64,000 bases of DNA from Pseudomonadota bacterium (GTDB lineage Bacteria; Pseudomonadota; Gammaproteobacteria; Steroidobacterales; Steroidobacteraceae), in contig JAEZFW010000056.1 of the NCBI GenBank assembly GCA_023417315.1, positions 62,001 to 126,000 on the forward strand, written 5' to 3'. Shown piece by piece: positions 8,545 through 18,032 of the stretch. The position numbers and the translations under genes are program-made. The notes beneath the pieces are model-generated. The model saw nothing but the letters and a program-made list of their open reading frames with translations. It did not search any database and was not told where the DNA came from. Each line of letters starts with the position of its first letter. Positions within the stretch are counted from its first letter, which is position 1.

Positions 8545-8904
8545 AACACCGCCGAACGCCCAAAGTTACAGATACCCGCTGCCACTGCCGGACTTGTCTT
8601 ATTTATGGCAGTCTACGCGCCCCCGTCGGGTCCGAAAAAAGTGTCCGCGGGCACGGGCCGGACACTTTTCGGCCTGGTCCGATGATCTACCAACGGCCAT
8701 GAGCGCCGTCGTGGGAGGGCATTCATGGAATGCCGCACTGCCTTGCGAGTGGGGCGGACGTAAAATTCTTGGGAGTGCCCCGTAACCTTTCTCCCCGAAG
8801 CGGTGTCCAAAGGCCATCAGGCGCGCAGCTAAAGGCGGGCCGCATTCTTCGATCTCCAATCTAGCGAGTGCTACGCTTACGGGCGAGGGCGCAATGGAGC
8901 TGGT
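8545..8904. other. spacer between divergent sigma operon and RND genes
   Basis: About 360 bases with no convincing gene on either strand. It holds the hairpin at 8637-8669 and must contain both promoters, but I cannot pick out convincing -35/-10 pairs. GGAG at 8895 precedes the GTG start of the adaptor. Confidence 0.5.
8637..8669. repeat. perfect 11-bp hairpin flanked by A and T runs
   Basis: AAAAGTGTCCG at 8637-8647 pairs with CGGACACTTTT at 8659-8669 around an 11-base loop. The A-run before and T-run after give it the shape of a bidirectional intrinsic terminator, yet it lies between divergent genes, where no transcript end is expected. It may be a REP-type repeat or an insulator between the promoters. 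Confidence 0.6.
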
Positions 8905-10197
8905 GTGAGTACTCAAGCAAGGCAGCAAGTGATCACGGAAACCACAAACCCAGGGACTGGTGTAGATGCGGCCGCGCAGGACGAGCGCGCGTCTGGCGCT
9001 CGCGTTGCCACGTTTCCGGCCCGCAATGCGACAGCCGAATCCGTCTCCTATACGCAATCGAGCGGAACGACGAAGCGCACGATGAAGCTCGGCATCTTCG
9101 CGCTGCTTGCGTTGATCGCTGCGGGTGTCGTTTGGGCAGTGATGCGCGATTCGGCGCCTGCCCCCGGCAATGGTGCCGCGAATGCACCGCCTCCTGTGCT
9201 CGAGCTCGCGGCTGTCGATGTCGCGCTCGTCGAGCCTCGCGTGTTGAGTCGCCTCATTCCGCTCTCCGGCTCGATCTCACCGGTCGTCCAAGCGACGGTG
9301 AAAGCGAAAGTGGCTGGCGAAGTAGAAGCCGTCACGGTTCGCGAAGGACAAGACGTCAGCGCGGGCGATGTGATCGCACGCATCGACACGCGCAACCTGC
9401 AAGCGCAATACGAGCGCGAGCTTGCTGCTGTCGACAAGGCGCGGGCCGATCTCCAGCTGGCTACGTTGAATCGCGACAAGAACCGCGCACTGCTCGAGCA
9501 GCGCTATATCTCTCAGAACACGTACGAGTCGACCGAGAGCGCGTACGCGGGAAGCGTTGCGAACTTGAAGCTCGCCGAGGCCCAGGCACGGCTCGCGAAG
9601 ATCAGCCTCGAAGATGCCACCGTGCGCGCGCCGTTCGATGGGACGATCGCACGCCGCTTAGTCGAGCCCGGCGAGAAGGTCTCACCCGATTCCTCGATCG
9701 TGACGCTCGTCGATCTGCGCCAGATGCTGCTGAGCGCGGCGGTGCCAGCCGTGGAGATTCCGTCGGTCGACGTCGGTCAGGCCGCGCGCTTCAAGGTCGG
9801 CGGTTTCGGCGAACGCGTGTTCGAAGGCACGGTGCAGCGGATCAGTCCGGTGACGGAAGAAGGCTCGCGTGCGATCAGCATCTACGTCGCCGTTGCGAAC
9901 GAAGATCGTGCACTCAAGGGCGGCATGTTCGCCCAAGGTACGTTGCAGTTGTCCTCCACCGAGCCGGTGCTTGCCGTTCCGCAACGCGCGCTGCGCTACG
10001 AGGCGAGCGCACCGTATGTCTACACGCTCGAAGACGGCAAGATCGGTCGCAAGCTCGTGACGATCGGCACGCAGGTCGAAGGCGAAGGTTACGCAGAAAT
10101 CAAAAGTGGCCTCAGCGCAGGGGAGCAGGTGATCGTCGCCGATATCGGTGACCGCAAACCGGGCGCACAGGCGAAGTTGGTTAATGCGGACGGCTAA
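8905..10197 (+). CDS. RND efflux periplasmic adaptor subunit (HlyD/MdtA family)
   Basis: A 430-aa membrane fusion protein that bridges an RND pump to the outer membrane channel. One membrane anchor is at residues 62-80 (LGIFALLALIAAGVVWAVM). After it come the lipoyl/barrel half (AKVAGEVEAVTVREGQDVSAG), a helical hairpin (about 170-230) and the return strand (ATVRAPFDGTIARRLVEPGE). The GTG at 8905 has GGAG at 8895; an alternative ATG at 9082 would remove the 59-residue cytoplasmic extension, which is long for the family. The permease follows after 176 bases; no TolC-type gene is nearby. Confidence 0.9.
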   Translation: MSTQARQQVITETTNPGTGVDAAAQDERASGARVATFPARNATAESVSYTQSSGTTKRTMKLGIFALLALIAAGVVWAVMRDSAPAPGNGAANAPPPVLELAAVDVALVEPRVLSRLIPLSGSISPVVQATVKAKVAGEVEAVTVREGQDVSAGDVIARIDTRNLQAQYERELAAVDKARADLQLATLNRDKNRALLEQRYISQNTYESTESAYAGSVANLKLAEAQARLAKISLEDATVRAPFDGTIARRLVEPGEKVSPDSSIVTLVDLRQMLLSAAVPAVEIPSVDVGQAARFKVGGFGERVFEGTVQRISPVTEEGSRAISIYVAVANEDRALKGGMFAQGTLQLSSTEPVLAVPQRALRYEASAPYVYTLEDGKIGRKLVTIGTQVEGEGYAEIKSGLSAGEQVIVADIGDRKPGAQAKLVNADG

Positions 10198-10220
10198 GGC
10201 CATCCGTTAGGGCTCTGAGT

Positions 10221-10327
10221 TATCGGGTACTGGGTACTGGCCAGACGGTGTCCAGAGTCTGATGTAGCTGCTGGCATTCGCTGGCCGCGCCGCTCTTCTT
10301 CGGTCTTTCTCTGGCCAGTACCCGATA
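10221..10327. repeat. intergenic inverted repeat with GTACTGG duplication
   Basis: The right arm CTGGCCAGTACCCGATA at 10311-10327 is the reverse complement of the left arm at 10221-10244, except that the left arm carries an extra GTACTGG unit. It lies between two same-direction genes of one pump, where it could attenuate or stabilise the transcript. Similar CTGGCCAG words recur near 23757 and 24667. Confidence 0.6.
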
Positions 10328-10373
10328 GCCCAGCAACCCAGTAGCCCAGTTCGAGCCCCGCGAGAACGTTCGT

Positions 10374-13300
10374 ATGTGGATCACCCGCACCAGCATCAAT
10401 CAACCGGTCTTCGCGAGCATGGTCATGTTCGCGTTGGTCGTGCTCGGGTTGTTCTCTTATCGACTGCTCCCAGTCGAGCAGATGCCGGAGGTGAACGCGC
10501 CCGAGGTTTATATCTATGTGCCGTATCCGGGCGCCTCCCCGGAAGCGATCGAAAGCGACGTCATCAAGCCGATCGAGAACGTCATCAACTCGGTCGAAGG
10601 CGTAAAGGACATCTTCGCGACCGCACGCGAGGGTTCCGCAAACATCCAAGTTCAATTCGAGCTCGACGTCGACATCGCAACCGCGACGCAAGAAGTGCGC
10701 GACAAGGTTGCGCAGGTCAAGCCATGGATGCCGCGCGAAGTTCGCGATCCGCAAATCACGCGTGCGAGCACCGATGGCAGCCAACAACCGGTTGTCAGCC
10801 TGACCGTCTACTCGAGCAGCCGGAGCCTTCGCGAAGTCTCGACGCTCGTCGATCAGCAGATCGTCAAGCGGCTCGAGAATGCCTATGGTGTCGGGCACAT
10901 CTGGACCGGCGGCTCGGTCGAGCGGCAGGTGCAGATCTTCTTGCGCCCCGAAGCGCTGCAAAGCTATCGCGTCGGCGTCGATCAGGTCATCGCCGCCGTA
11001 CAAGCCGCAAACCAAGACCTGCCTGCAGGCATCATCACGCATGGCGCAAGCGATCGGCTCGTGCGAGTCGAAGGCAAGATCAAGGATCCGCGCGGCTTCG
11101 AGCGCATCATCGTCGCGAATCAAGGCGGCGCGCCGGTCTATCTGCATCAGGTCGCGGAGATCGTAGACGGCGAGGCGGAAGAAACCTCGATTGCTCGCAC
11201 CGATGGCCGGCCTTCCGTATCCGTGTACGTCTATCGGATGCAGCAGGCCAACATCGTCGAGACCGGTGAGGCCATCGAAGAGGCCGTCAAGGAGCTCAAG
11301 GAGCGACTGCCGGAGGACATTCAGATCGCGACGGTGTGGTCCGATGCGAAATGGATCGAGGCCTCGCTCGACCGCGTCAAGAGCACGATCATGGAGGGCG
11401 CACTGCTCACGGTGCTGATCGTGTTCTTGTTCCTGCATTCGTGGCGCTCGACCGTCATCACGGCGCTCACGCTGCCCATCTCCGTGATTGCGACCTTCAT
11501 CGCGCTGCACTTCTTCGGCTTCACGCTCAACTTCATGACGTTGATGGCGCTGTCGCTGTGCATCGGCTTGTTGATCGACGATGCGATCGTCGTGCGCGAG
11601 AACATCGTGCGCCACTCGGACATGGGTAAGGACCATCACACGGCAGCGCTCGAAGGCACGCAAGAGATTGGCCTCGCGGTGATGGCGACGACGTTCGCGA
11701 TTCTCGCGGTGTTCGTGCCGGTTGCGTTCATGAGCGGTGCGATCGGCCGGTTCTTCTTGCAGTTCGGCATCACGGTGGCGGTGGCCGTGGCGGTGTCGCT
11801 GTTCGTGAGCTTTACGCTCGACCCGATGCTGTCGTCGCTGTGGCCTGATCCCAAGGAGGGCCGTTTCCGTCGTGCACCGTGGCTCGGGCGCATCATGGAG
11901 AAGGTCGAGTCGGGCATCGAAGCTGCGCATCGACTTTACGACCGCCTATTGCGCTGGGCTTTGAGCGGTCGGCGCTATGGTATTCCAGGGCTTGCGAATC
12001 TTGCGCGAAGCAAGACGCGCGACGAGCGTGCGGTCTTACCGCGCTGGGCGAGCTTGAGCCCGCGCTCGCTGCTGCTTCTCATCGCGGCCTTCTCGTTCTT
12101 CGGGAGCTTCCTGCTCGTGCCGAAGATCGGTGTCGAGTTCGTGCCGCAAGGCGACGACGGCGTGATCTTCTTGCGTCTCAACACGCCGATCGGCTCGAGT
12201 CTGCAGTACACGGACGCAAAAGTGCGGGACGTGGAAGCGGCGCTGCGCCAAGTCGATGGCGTGCAGACGGTCGTGACCACGGTCGGGACGGATGAAGGTC
12301 GCAACTACGCGCAGTTGCTCGTGCGTCTGACGGACATCGCAGAGAGCGCGCGTCGTCCGCAGAAGGAAATCGAGCAGGAAATTCGCGAGCGCGTGAAGCG
12401 CATGGCGGGCTTGACCGCAAAAATCGGTTGGCAGCCCGTTTTCATCTCGGTGCTCGGTCCCGACAACGCAAAACTCACGGAGCTCTCGCAAGAACTGATG
12501 CGTCGTCTCGCCGAAGTGCCTGGCATCGTCGATCTCGAGAGCAGCGAAAAAGGTGCGACACCCACGATTGCGGTGCGCATCAACAACGAGATGGCCAGCG
12601 ACTTGGGACTGACCACCGCGCGCATCGGTAATGCGTTGCGTCCGTTGATCGCGGGCGATCAGATCACGACATGGCTCGGGCCGGACGGTCAGGACTATGA
12701 CGTCATCGTGCGCTTGCCGAAGCAGCAGCGCGAGATCACCGCCGATCTCGGCGATCTGTACATCAGCAGCACGCGTGTCGATGCGAACGGCAACTCGGTG
12801 CTCGTGCCGTTGCGCCAGGTTGCGGATCTCGTGCACACGACCACGCCGGAGCAGATCAAGCGCTTGAACATGCAGCGGCGCATTTCGGTGTACGCCAATG
12901 CCGAAGGCAGACCCACGGGCGACGTCGGCGCCGATGCGGAGAAGATCGCGAAAGCGATGGAGCTGCCGCTGGGCTACCGCATCGAAGTCGGTGGCGAGCA
13001 GCAAGACATGAGCGAGCTGTCGAGTGCCGCACTCGCGGCCTTGAGCTTGGCGGTGATGTTCATCTACTTCGTGCTCGCATCTCAGTTCGGCAGCTTCCTG
13101 CAGCCGATTGCGATCATGGCGTCGTTGCCATTGTCGTTGATCGGTGTGCTGCTCGCGCTGCTCGTCACGGGCACGACGCTGAACATCTTCTCGATCATCG
13201 GCTTCATCATGCTGATGGGTTTGGTGACGAAGAACGCCATCTTGCTCGTGGACTTCACGAACCATGGTTTGCGCGAAGGAAAGCCATTGCACGAGGCGAT

Positions 13301-13646
13301 CTTGGAAGCGGGCCAAGTGCGCTTGCGCCCGATCTTGATGACCACCATGGCGATGATCTTCGGCATGTTGCCGATGTCGATCGGGGCAGGCACCGGCGGC
13401 GAGCTGCTCGCGCCGATGGGTCGCGCGGTGATCGGCGGTGTCATCACATCGACGCTCCTCACGTTGCTCGTGGTGCCGGTGCTCTACACGTATATCTATG
13501 GTTTCACTCGAAGGTTGAAGGCGCGCTGGCGCAGGAGCGCTGCGGTCGAGGCGGAGTCGCCGATTGTGTATACGGATGTTCGCCCCACCACTCGCAATCC
13601 GGATAGCGTGATGACGCGAGTGCCCGGACCGACGGAGCGCGATTAA
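10374..13646 (+). CDS. RND efflux transporter permease (HAE1-type)
   Basis: A 1090-aa inner-membrane proton-driven pump with the usual length and two-fold layout: TM1 at 14-32, a large periplasmic loop, TM2-6, a second loop, and TM8-12. The TM4 proton-relay aspartates are in GLLIDDAIVVREN and the TM10 lysine is in GLVTKNAILLVDFTN. The motif VFVPVAFMSG is also typical. Together with the adaptor it forms two parts of a tripartite pump; substrate cannot be read from sequence. Pumps that lack an adjacent channel normally borrow a TolC-like protein. Confidence 0.93.
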   Translation: MWITRTSINQPVFASMVMFALVVLGLFSYRLLPVEQMPEVNAPEVYIYVPYPGASPEAIESDVIKPIENVINSVEGVKDIFATAREGSANIQVQFELDVDIATATQEVRDKVAQVKPWMPREVRDPQITRASTDGSQQPVVSLTVYSSSRSLREVSTLVDQQIVKRLENAYGVGHIWTGGSVERQVQIFLRPEALQSYRVGVDQVIAAVQAANQDLPAGIITHGASDRLVRVEGKIKDPRGFERIIVANQGGAPVYLHQVAEIVDGEAEETSIARTDGRPSVSVYVYRMQQANIVETGEAIEEAVKELKERLPEDIQIATVWSDAKWIEASLDRVKSTIMEGALLTVLIVFLFLHSWRSTVITALTLPISVIATFIALHFFGFTLNFMTLMALSLCIGLLIDDAIVVRENIVRHSDMGKDHHTAALEGTQEIGLAVMATTFAILAVFVPVAFMSGAIGRFFLQFGITVAVAVAVSLFVSFTLDPMLSSLWPDPKEGRFRRAPWLGRIMEKVESGIEAAHRLYDRLLRWALSGRRYGIPGLANLARSKTRDERAVLPRWASLSPRSLLLLIAAFSFFGSFLLVPKIGVEFVPQGDDGVIFLRLNTPIGSSLQYTDAKVRDVEAALRQVDGVQTVVTTVGTDEGRNYAQLLVRLTDIAESARRPQKEIEQEIRERVKRMAGLTAKIGWQPVFISVLGPDNAKLTELSQELMRRLAEVPGIVDLESSEKGATPTIAVRINNEMASDLGLTTARIGNALRPLIAGDQITTWLGPDGQDYDVIVRLPKQQREITADLGDLYISSTRVDANGNSVLVPLRQVADLVHTTTPEQIKRLNMQRRISVYANAEGRPTGDVGADAEKIAKAMELPLGYRIEVGGEQQDMSELSSAALAALSLAVMFIYFVLASQFGSFLQPIAIMASLPLSLIGVLLALLVTGTTLNIFSIIGFIMLMGLVTKNAILLVDFTNHGLREGKPLHEAILEAGQVRLRPILMTTMAMIFGMLPMSIGAGTGGELLAPMGRAVIGGVITSTLLTLLVVPVLYTYIYGFTRRLKARWRRSAAVEAESPIVYTDVRPTTRNPDSVMTRVPGPTERD

Positions 13647-13677
13647 GCATCCAGCGGTCGGTTCGCGCACGGTCGGT

Positions 13678-13743
13678 GTAGGTCGGAATTCATTCCGACA
13701 CCTGCGCGCTTCCCCGATCGAGTCGGAATGAGTTCCGACCTAC
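13678..13743. repeat. REP-like inverted repeat
   Basis: Arms at 13678-13699 and 13722-13743 match as reverse complements at 21 of 22 positions; each arm is itself nearly palindromic (GGTCGGAATTCATTCCGAC). It lies just after the RND permease at a convergent junction, next to the terminator at 13751-13774. Confidence 0.75.
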
Positions 13744-13750
13744 AAAAGAG

Positions 13751-13774
13751 AAGGGCCGACTTGCGTCGGCCCTT
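13751..13774 (-). terminator. intrinsic terminator of the GH10 gene
   Basis: AAGGGCCGAC and GTCGGCCCTT form a perfect 10-bp stem with a TTGC loop. On the minus strand the stem is followed by CTCTTTTGT, a short T-rich run, so it best fits the end of the GH10 xylanase transcript; on the plus strand no T-run follows. Confidence 0.75.
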
Positions 13775-13812
13775 CGGTACGTCAACTCACCATTGTTGGT
13801 GTCGCTCTGCCA

Positions 13813-16125
13813 TCAAGGTGCCTTGCAGCTACCGAGCGTTGCGCCCAGAGCAATGAAAACCGGTGTCGTCTTCTTCGGGACAGTGACATCGAGGCCGTAG
13901 AGGCAGGTTTGCACTCGAGACGGAATTTCGACCGTCACCGTTGCCACTTCGCTCGTGAAGGCTGTGTCAGTCGTCTTCACTTGCAGCGTATAGCTGCTCT
14001 TGTTCCAGTCGATCAGAAGCGGACGCGAGATGCTCAGCACGCCGTTTCTGCCACCGATCGCGAACACCTTGTTGTTGTTACCTGCGACGATCTGCCAGCC
14101 TTCCCATCTCGTGAAGTCCGGATCGTTCGTGTTGTCCGCATCGGTTGCCTCGATCCTCCCGACGACGTTACGCGAGCCACCATCGATCGCGAATTTCTGA
14201 CCGGCAGTGATCTGCGGCACGTTGTCGTTTAGGTTCTTCACGAAGATCGCATGGATCTGCGTCTTGCTGCGCGTGAAGCCGTCCGACACAGAGATCTGAA
14301 GCGTGTAGTGATCCGTCACTTCATGGTCCAGGGCCGCGGAGTCGACGACTCTGATTACGCCGGTGTCGCTGTCGATCTCGAACACAGGCACGCCGGTGCC
14401 GCCTTCGATCTGCCAGCCAGACAAGGTCTGCCCGGCATCCGGATCATTGGCAGTCATCGTGGCAACGACCGTTCCGTCAGGCGCGTTCTCCTCGACTTTG
14501 TAGTCCTGCAACGGGATCTCCGGCGGCGTGTTGCTCACATACGAGACGAGCCACGTGAGTGCCGGGCGCTGCGCACCTTCCGATTGGTTACCCCACATCA
14601 GCCAGTCGCCAGACGTGCGGCGCCAATGCGTATCCTGGTGATAGCCCCACAGCGTGATGCCTTGGACGGCTGGATGCTCCCAGAACACTGGGAAGATGCG
14701 CTTGTAGTTCGCGAGCTGCACTTCATCATCCAAACCCGGGATGTCGAGCTCGGTGATGTGAATCGGCAGACCGGTCGCGGCAAGTCGATCCAGATTCGCA
14801 CGATGGTTCGGCATCGGCGCGGGTTCCGTCGTCGAGAATCCATGAGCCTGATCGCCGATGATGTCGATCAGCTTCATGGACTGGAGCAGGGTGATGATCT
14901 CGAGATAACGGGTCGTCGCGTTGCCGTCGTTCGTGATGCTGTAGTCATTGAGCATCAGCCTGGCCTTCGGGAAGTATTGCCGAGCCAACTTGAACGCGTT
15001 GACGATCCAGGTCCATTGGCCGTACTCGCTATCGGCTGCTCGGCCGCCGAGCGCATCACCGTAGTTGCCGTTCGTGGCGCCGAAGGGCGGATCGTGCAGG
15101 GGCTCGTTCACCACCTCCATGTAATCGATATCCGGAAATTTCTCTGCAATCAGCGCCCAGAGCTCTTTGATCTCTTCGAGCTGTTCCTCAGGAGGAAGCG
15201 ACTCGAGCCATGCCGGCTGCTGGTTACCCCAGACGAGCACATGCCAATGGAATGGCCAGCCGTTCTGCTTCGCGAGCGCGTAAGCCTCTTCCGCTTGGGC
15301 CCAGTTGTAATTGTCGCGCGTCGGCTCGATCGAGCCCCACTTGCCTGCATTCTCCAGTGTGAGCTTGTTGAAATAACGATCGAACTGCACGCTCGCTTCG
15401 CCCGGGCTCCACGCGCTACCGAGGAACTTGTCCTTCCCCGTTGCCATCGGCGGACCGGAATGTTCATACGGCGGCGGAGGCGGCGGTGGCGGCGGAGGGC
15501 ACGTGCCGGTTGCCGCGGTGCCCGCATCGAGGTCGGCCACCGTGTAGCAGTTGCCCGCGCGGCCGAACGCGAACTTGTCCATGAACATGCCGTCTTCACG
15601 CGTCGACCAGTAGAACGTCTGCGTGAGCGCCCCTTCCGGGACGGTCCACGCAGTGGGGCCAAGTCCGCCGAGTCCGTACAGGCCGGTCAGTCTCACCCAC
15701 TTGAACACTTGGCTGCCGGCCGGGCCGTCTGGAAGAACCGTCGCGGTCGGTGCGGTGAAGCCACCCGTCGCAGTGTTGTAGAAGGCCCAGCTATTGGTCA
15801 CGCCGAAGCCATTGCCGAAGTACCAGCTGTCATCGTTAGCGGCGTTCGGGCCGACGCGCATGCGCGCGTACAACTCGTAGTTGCCCGCAGCCGGGAACGT
15901 GATCTGGTACGACGAAACGCGCAGGTCACTCGCGCCTGAAGGTGGTGCAGTGTTGTCCAGCGTCGTCGTCACATAGGTCACCCCATTCAGCTCACCCGTG
16001 GTGACATTCGCGCCGAGCGTGCCGCTTTCGGCCTCGACGATGACAGGCGCGGTCTGCGCCATGCTCGTCAATGGCGCTGACGCGAGTAGACATGCGCTCC
16101 AGAGCGCACTCGCAGATAGTTTCAT
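13813..16125 (-). CDS. secreted GH10 endo-1,4-beta-xylanase with N-terminal CBM-like and C-terminal cadherin-like domains
   Basis: A 770-aa xylanase cutting internal beta-1,4 xylose links. Signal peptide at 1-23 (ending TSMAQT). About 25-200 is a beta-sandwich resembling a carbohydrate-binding module (IVEAESG, YELYARMRVG). A poly-Pro linker follows, then GH10 from about 230 to 555 with acid/base E341 (VVNEPLHD) and nucleophile E459 (ITELDIPG), 118 residues apart as expected. Two cadherin-like repeats complete the protein (NDPDAGQTLSGW, DADNTNDPD). The start at 16125 is preceded by AAGGGGATCA; upstream codons are spurious. A terminator lies 39 bases past the stop. Confidence 0.9.
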   Translation of the reverse strand: MKLSASALWSACLLASAPLTSMAQTAPVIVEAESGTLGANVTTGELNGVTYVTTTLDNTAPPSGASDLRVSSYQITFPAAGNYELYARMRVGPNAANDDSWYFGNGFGVTNSWAFYNTATGGFTAPTATVLPDGPAGSQVFKWVRLTGLYGLGGLGPTAWTVPEGALTQTFYWSTREDGMFMDKFAFGRAGNCYTVADLDAGTAATGTCPPPPPPPPPPYEHSGPPMATGKDKFLGSAWSPGEASVQFDRYFNKLTLENAGKWGSIEPTRDNYNWAQAEEAYALAKQNGWPFHWHVLVWGNQQPAWLESLPPEEQLEEIKELWALIAEKFPDIDYMEVVNEPLHDPPFGATNGNYGDALGGRAADSEYGQWTWIVNAFKLARQYFPKARLMLNDYSITNDGNATTRYLEIITLLQSMKLIDIIGDQAHGFSTTEPAPMPNHRANLDRLAATGLPIHITELDIPGLDDEVQLANYKRIFPVFWEHPAVQGITLWGYHQDTHWRRTSGDWLMWGNQSEGAQRPALTWLVSYVSNTPPEIPLQDYKVEENAPDGTVVATMTANDPDAGQTLSGWQIEGGTGVPVFEIDSDTGVIRVVDSAALDHEVTDHYTLQISVSDGFTRSKTQIHAIFVKNLNDNVPQITAGQKFAIDGGSRNVVGRIEATDADNTNDPDFTRWEGWQIVAGNNNKVFAIGGRNGVLSISRPLLIDWNKSSYTLQVKTTDTAFTSEVATVTVEIPSRVQTCLYGLDVTVPKKTTPVFIALGATLGSCKAP

Positions 16126-16176
16126 GATTGATCCCCTTGCTGGGCAGTTGCAGACACCGCCCGTTGATCCATTCGT

Positions 16177-16214
16177 GTGTTCGTGAGAACACGCTTGCCA
16201 TGCTCGTGGCATGG
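16177..16214. promoter_or_regulatory. paired short palindromes upstream of the xylanase
   Basis: GTGTTC-GTGA-GAACAC (16177-16192) and CCATGC-TCGTG-GCATGG (16198-16214) lie 52-89 bases upstream of the xylanase start. They could be operator sites of a sugar-responsive regulator or leader hairpins in the mRNA; nothing in the sequence decides between these. Confidence 0.35.
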
Positions 16215-16617
16215 TTATGTAGTTGACGATTGTTTAGGCTTCTTCGCGAATCTCCCGAGCGGCAGCGCTCCATGTGAAAGTGGATCCCCCTGCTATAGAT
16301 TCGACGCGGCGGAGCTCCGGACGTATGAAGCGTCTACATCCTTCCGTTCGAGCAAACGAATTCAGCTGCCATGAGCGCAAGACATGAGCAGTGAAAGTGG
16401 GTGGAGATTCGACGAGCCGATGCCGCGTCGAACGTCCCGGTTGCGTAGCGAACGGCAGCGAGCGCCGTAGCGTGTGCTTGCTATCGAAATTAATGCGTGA
16501 CGAATGACTAGTCAACGCATACGCGAGAGAGTTGGGGGTGGCATGTGCAAACAAAAATCGAGCGTTGCGAAAACTTCGATGCTCGAGCGCCTGTTCTTCG
16601 GTTGAAGGTCAAATATC

Positions 16618-16646
16618 TTGACACTCGGTAGTGCGCGAGCGATTTT
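16618..16646 (+). promoter_or_regulatory. candidate sigma-70 promoter for the GH105 gene
   Basis: A perfect -35 hexamer TTGACA at 16618-16623 is followed after 17 bases by a weak -10 (GATTTT, 16641-16646), about 60 bases before the GH105 start. The spacing is ideal but the -10 matches consensus at only three positions. Confidence 0.35.
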
Positions 16647-16706
16647 CGCTGCAGTGACTCTCGGGCTTAGCTCACGGACAACGAAACAACAACAGGGGCG
16701 AGGACA

Positions 16707-17834
16707 TTGGACTCAATCCATCTTGGGCGCGACCGGGCACAGCGCCGCTCGATCATCAACAGCGCGGCGTTCGCGATCGTGGCGCTCGCGTTGTCGCTCG
16801 GGGCAAGTGCCGCTCCGCGCGATCACTTCGCAAGCTGGCCGGCCGGCACATCGCCTGATGAAGTCGGTCGGCGTGTCGCGGAACGCTTTCTTGATTCACA
16901 GGATCACATGCTCTGGGCAGAGTTCGGAACGTTGCACTATGCCGAGGTCGCAGCGTGGTACGGCGCGCTGACCTTTGCGAAGTTGAGCGAGGATGCGGCT
17001 CTACGCGATCGGCTCGTTGCACGATTCGAACCGTTCTTCAGCGAGAAGGTCAGGCTGGTCCCCCCAATCAATCACGTGGACCACACTGTATTCGGCGCCG
17101 TGCCTCTCGAGATCTATCTGCAAACAGCCCACGCGCGTCATCGGACGCTCGGGCTGGCCTTCGCGGATGGCCAATGGGACCGACCCACACCTGAGGGGCT
17201 TACGAACCAAACGCGCTACTGGATCGATGACATGTACATGATCACGCTCGTGCAGGCGCAAGCGGCGCGCGCCACCGGCGATGCCAAGTACATGGATCGT
17301 ACCGCTCGCGAGATGGTCGCGTATCTCGAGCGGCTGCAGCAGCCGAACGGTTTGTTCTTCCACGCACCTGATGCGCCGTTCTACTGGGGTCGAGGCAATG
17401 GATGGATGGCCGCCGGGATGACCGAGTTGCTGCGATCGTTGCCGGAAGCGCATCCAGATCGCCCTCGTATCCTGGCCGCGTATCGCAAGATGATGAAGAC
17501 GTTGCTCGACCATCAAACGCGCGAGGGAATGTGGCGGCAGCTCATCGATCATGACAGCGCCTGGCTCGAAAGCTCATCGACCGGCATGTTCACCTTTGCG
17601 TTCGTCACCGGCGTTAAGGAGGGCTGGCTCGACGCTGCGATCTATGGGGCCGCGGCGCGCAAAGCTTGGCTCGCGCTCACTCGTTATTTGGACGCCAACG
17701 GCGACATACGCGATGTGTGCGTTGGGACGGGTACGAAGAACGATCTTCAGTACTACCTCGATCGACCGCGAGCAGTGGGCGATTATCACGGGCAGGCGCC
17801 TTTATTGTGGACGGCATCTGCGCTGCTGCGATGA
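16707..17834 (+). CDS. GH105/GH88-like unsaturated glucuronyl or rhamnogalacturonyl hydrolase
   Basis: A 375-aa exported glycosidase of the YteR type, which hydrates the 4,5-double bond of unsaturated uronosyl residues left by polysaccharide lyases. A basic segment plus hydrophobic core (RRSIINSAAFAIVALALSLG) forms the signal peptide. Family motifs include GRGNGWMAAGM and, near residue 285, DHDSAWLESSSTGMF. The start is a TTG at 16707 with GAGGA just upstream; no ATG lies before the mature domain. It leads into the oxidoreductase-deacetylase-DUF1080 run after a 198-base gap. The exact uronide is unknown. Confidence 0.82.
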   Translation: MDSIHLGRDRAQRRSIINSAAFAIVALALSLGASAAPRDHFASWPAGTSPDEVGRRVAERFLDSQDHMLWAEFGTLHYAEVAAWYGALTFAKLSEDAALRDRLVARFEPFFSEKVRLVPPINHVDHTVFGAVPLEIYLQTAHARHRTLGLAFADGQWDRPTPEGLTNQTRYWIDDMYMITLVQAQAARATGDAKYMDRTAREMVAYLERLQQPNGLFFHAPDAPFYWGRGNGWMAAGMTELLRSLPEAHPDRPRILAAYRKMMKTLLDHQTREGMWRQLIDHDSAWLESSSTGMFTFAFVTGVKEGWLDAAIYGAAARKAWLALTRYLDANGDIRDVCVGTGTKNDLQYYLDRPRAVGDYHGQAPLLWTASALLR

Positions 17835-18032
17835 GCGCACGTGCCGATGTGTAGCCGTGCGCAGATGCGAACGCACGCACGTTGTTTGGCCTGCTGACAC
17901 GTCTTGACGAGCACAAGCGGGCGTACATCCATTATCCTCACGCCTGTTGCGGGGCTGTGACCTCCGCTCGTCCACATGTCCGCAGGTTCGATGTCGCACA
18001 CCCACATACCCTAGATGTCACGCTAGAAACCA

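Larger units (their letters stand above)
16126..16706. other. 581-base divergent intergenic region
   Basis: Between the GH10 xylanase and the GH105 gene. I see no coding sequence with a ribosome site. It contains two short hairpins near the xylanase start and a candidate promoter near the GH105 start, both listed separately. The length suggests regulated divergent promoters of carbohydrate genes. Confidence 0.5.

Noticed and set aside
10194..11930. A 578-codon minus-strand open frame near the RND start
   Set aside because: His/Arg-rich shadow sequence without family signal; overlaps a certain gene.
12036..13670. A 544-codon minus-strand open frame across the RND permease
   Set aside because: High GC leaves long antisense frames. 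It has no domain or start signal, while the plus strand encodes a full RND pump.
14251..15939. A 562-codon plus-strand open frame opposite the GH10 xylanase
   Set aside because: Antisense of a gene with both catalytic glutamates and a signal peptide; no product recognised.
16126..16706. Small genes in the 581-base gap
   Set aside because: The short open frames there have no ribosome site, biased codons or recognisable product.
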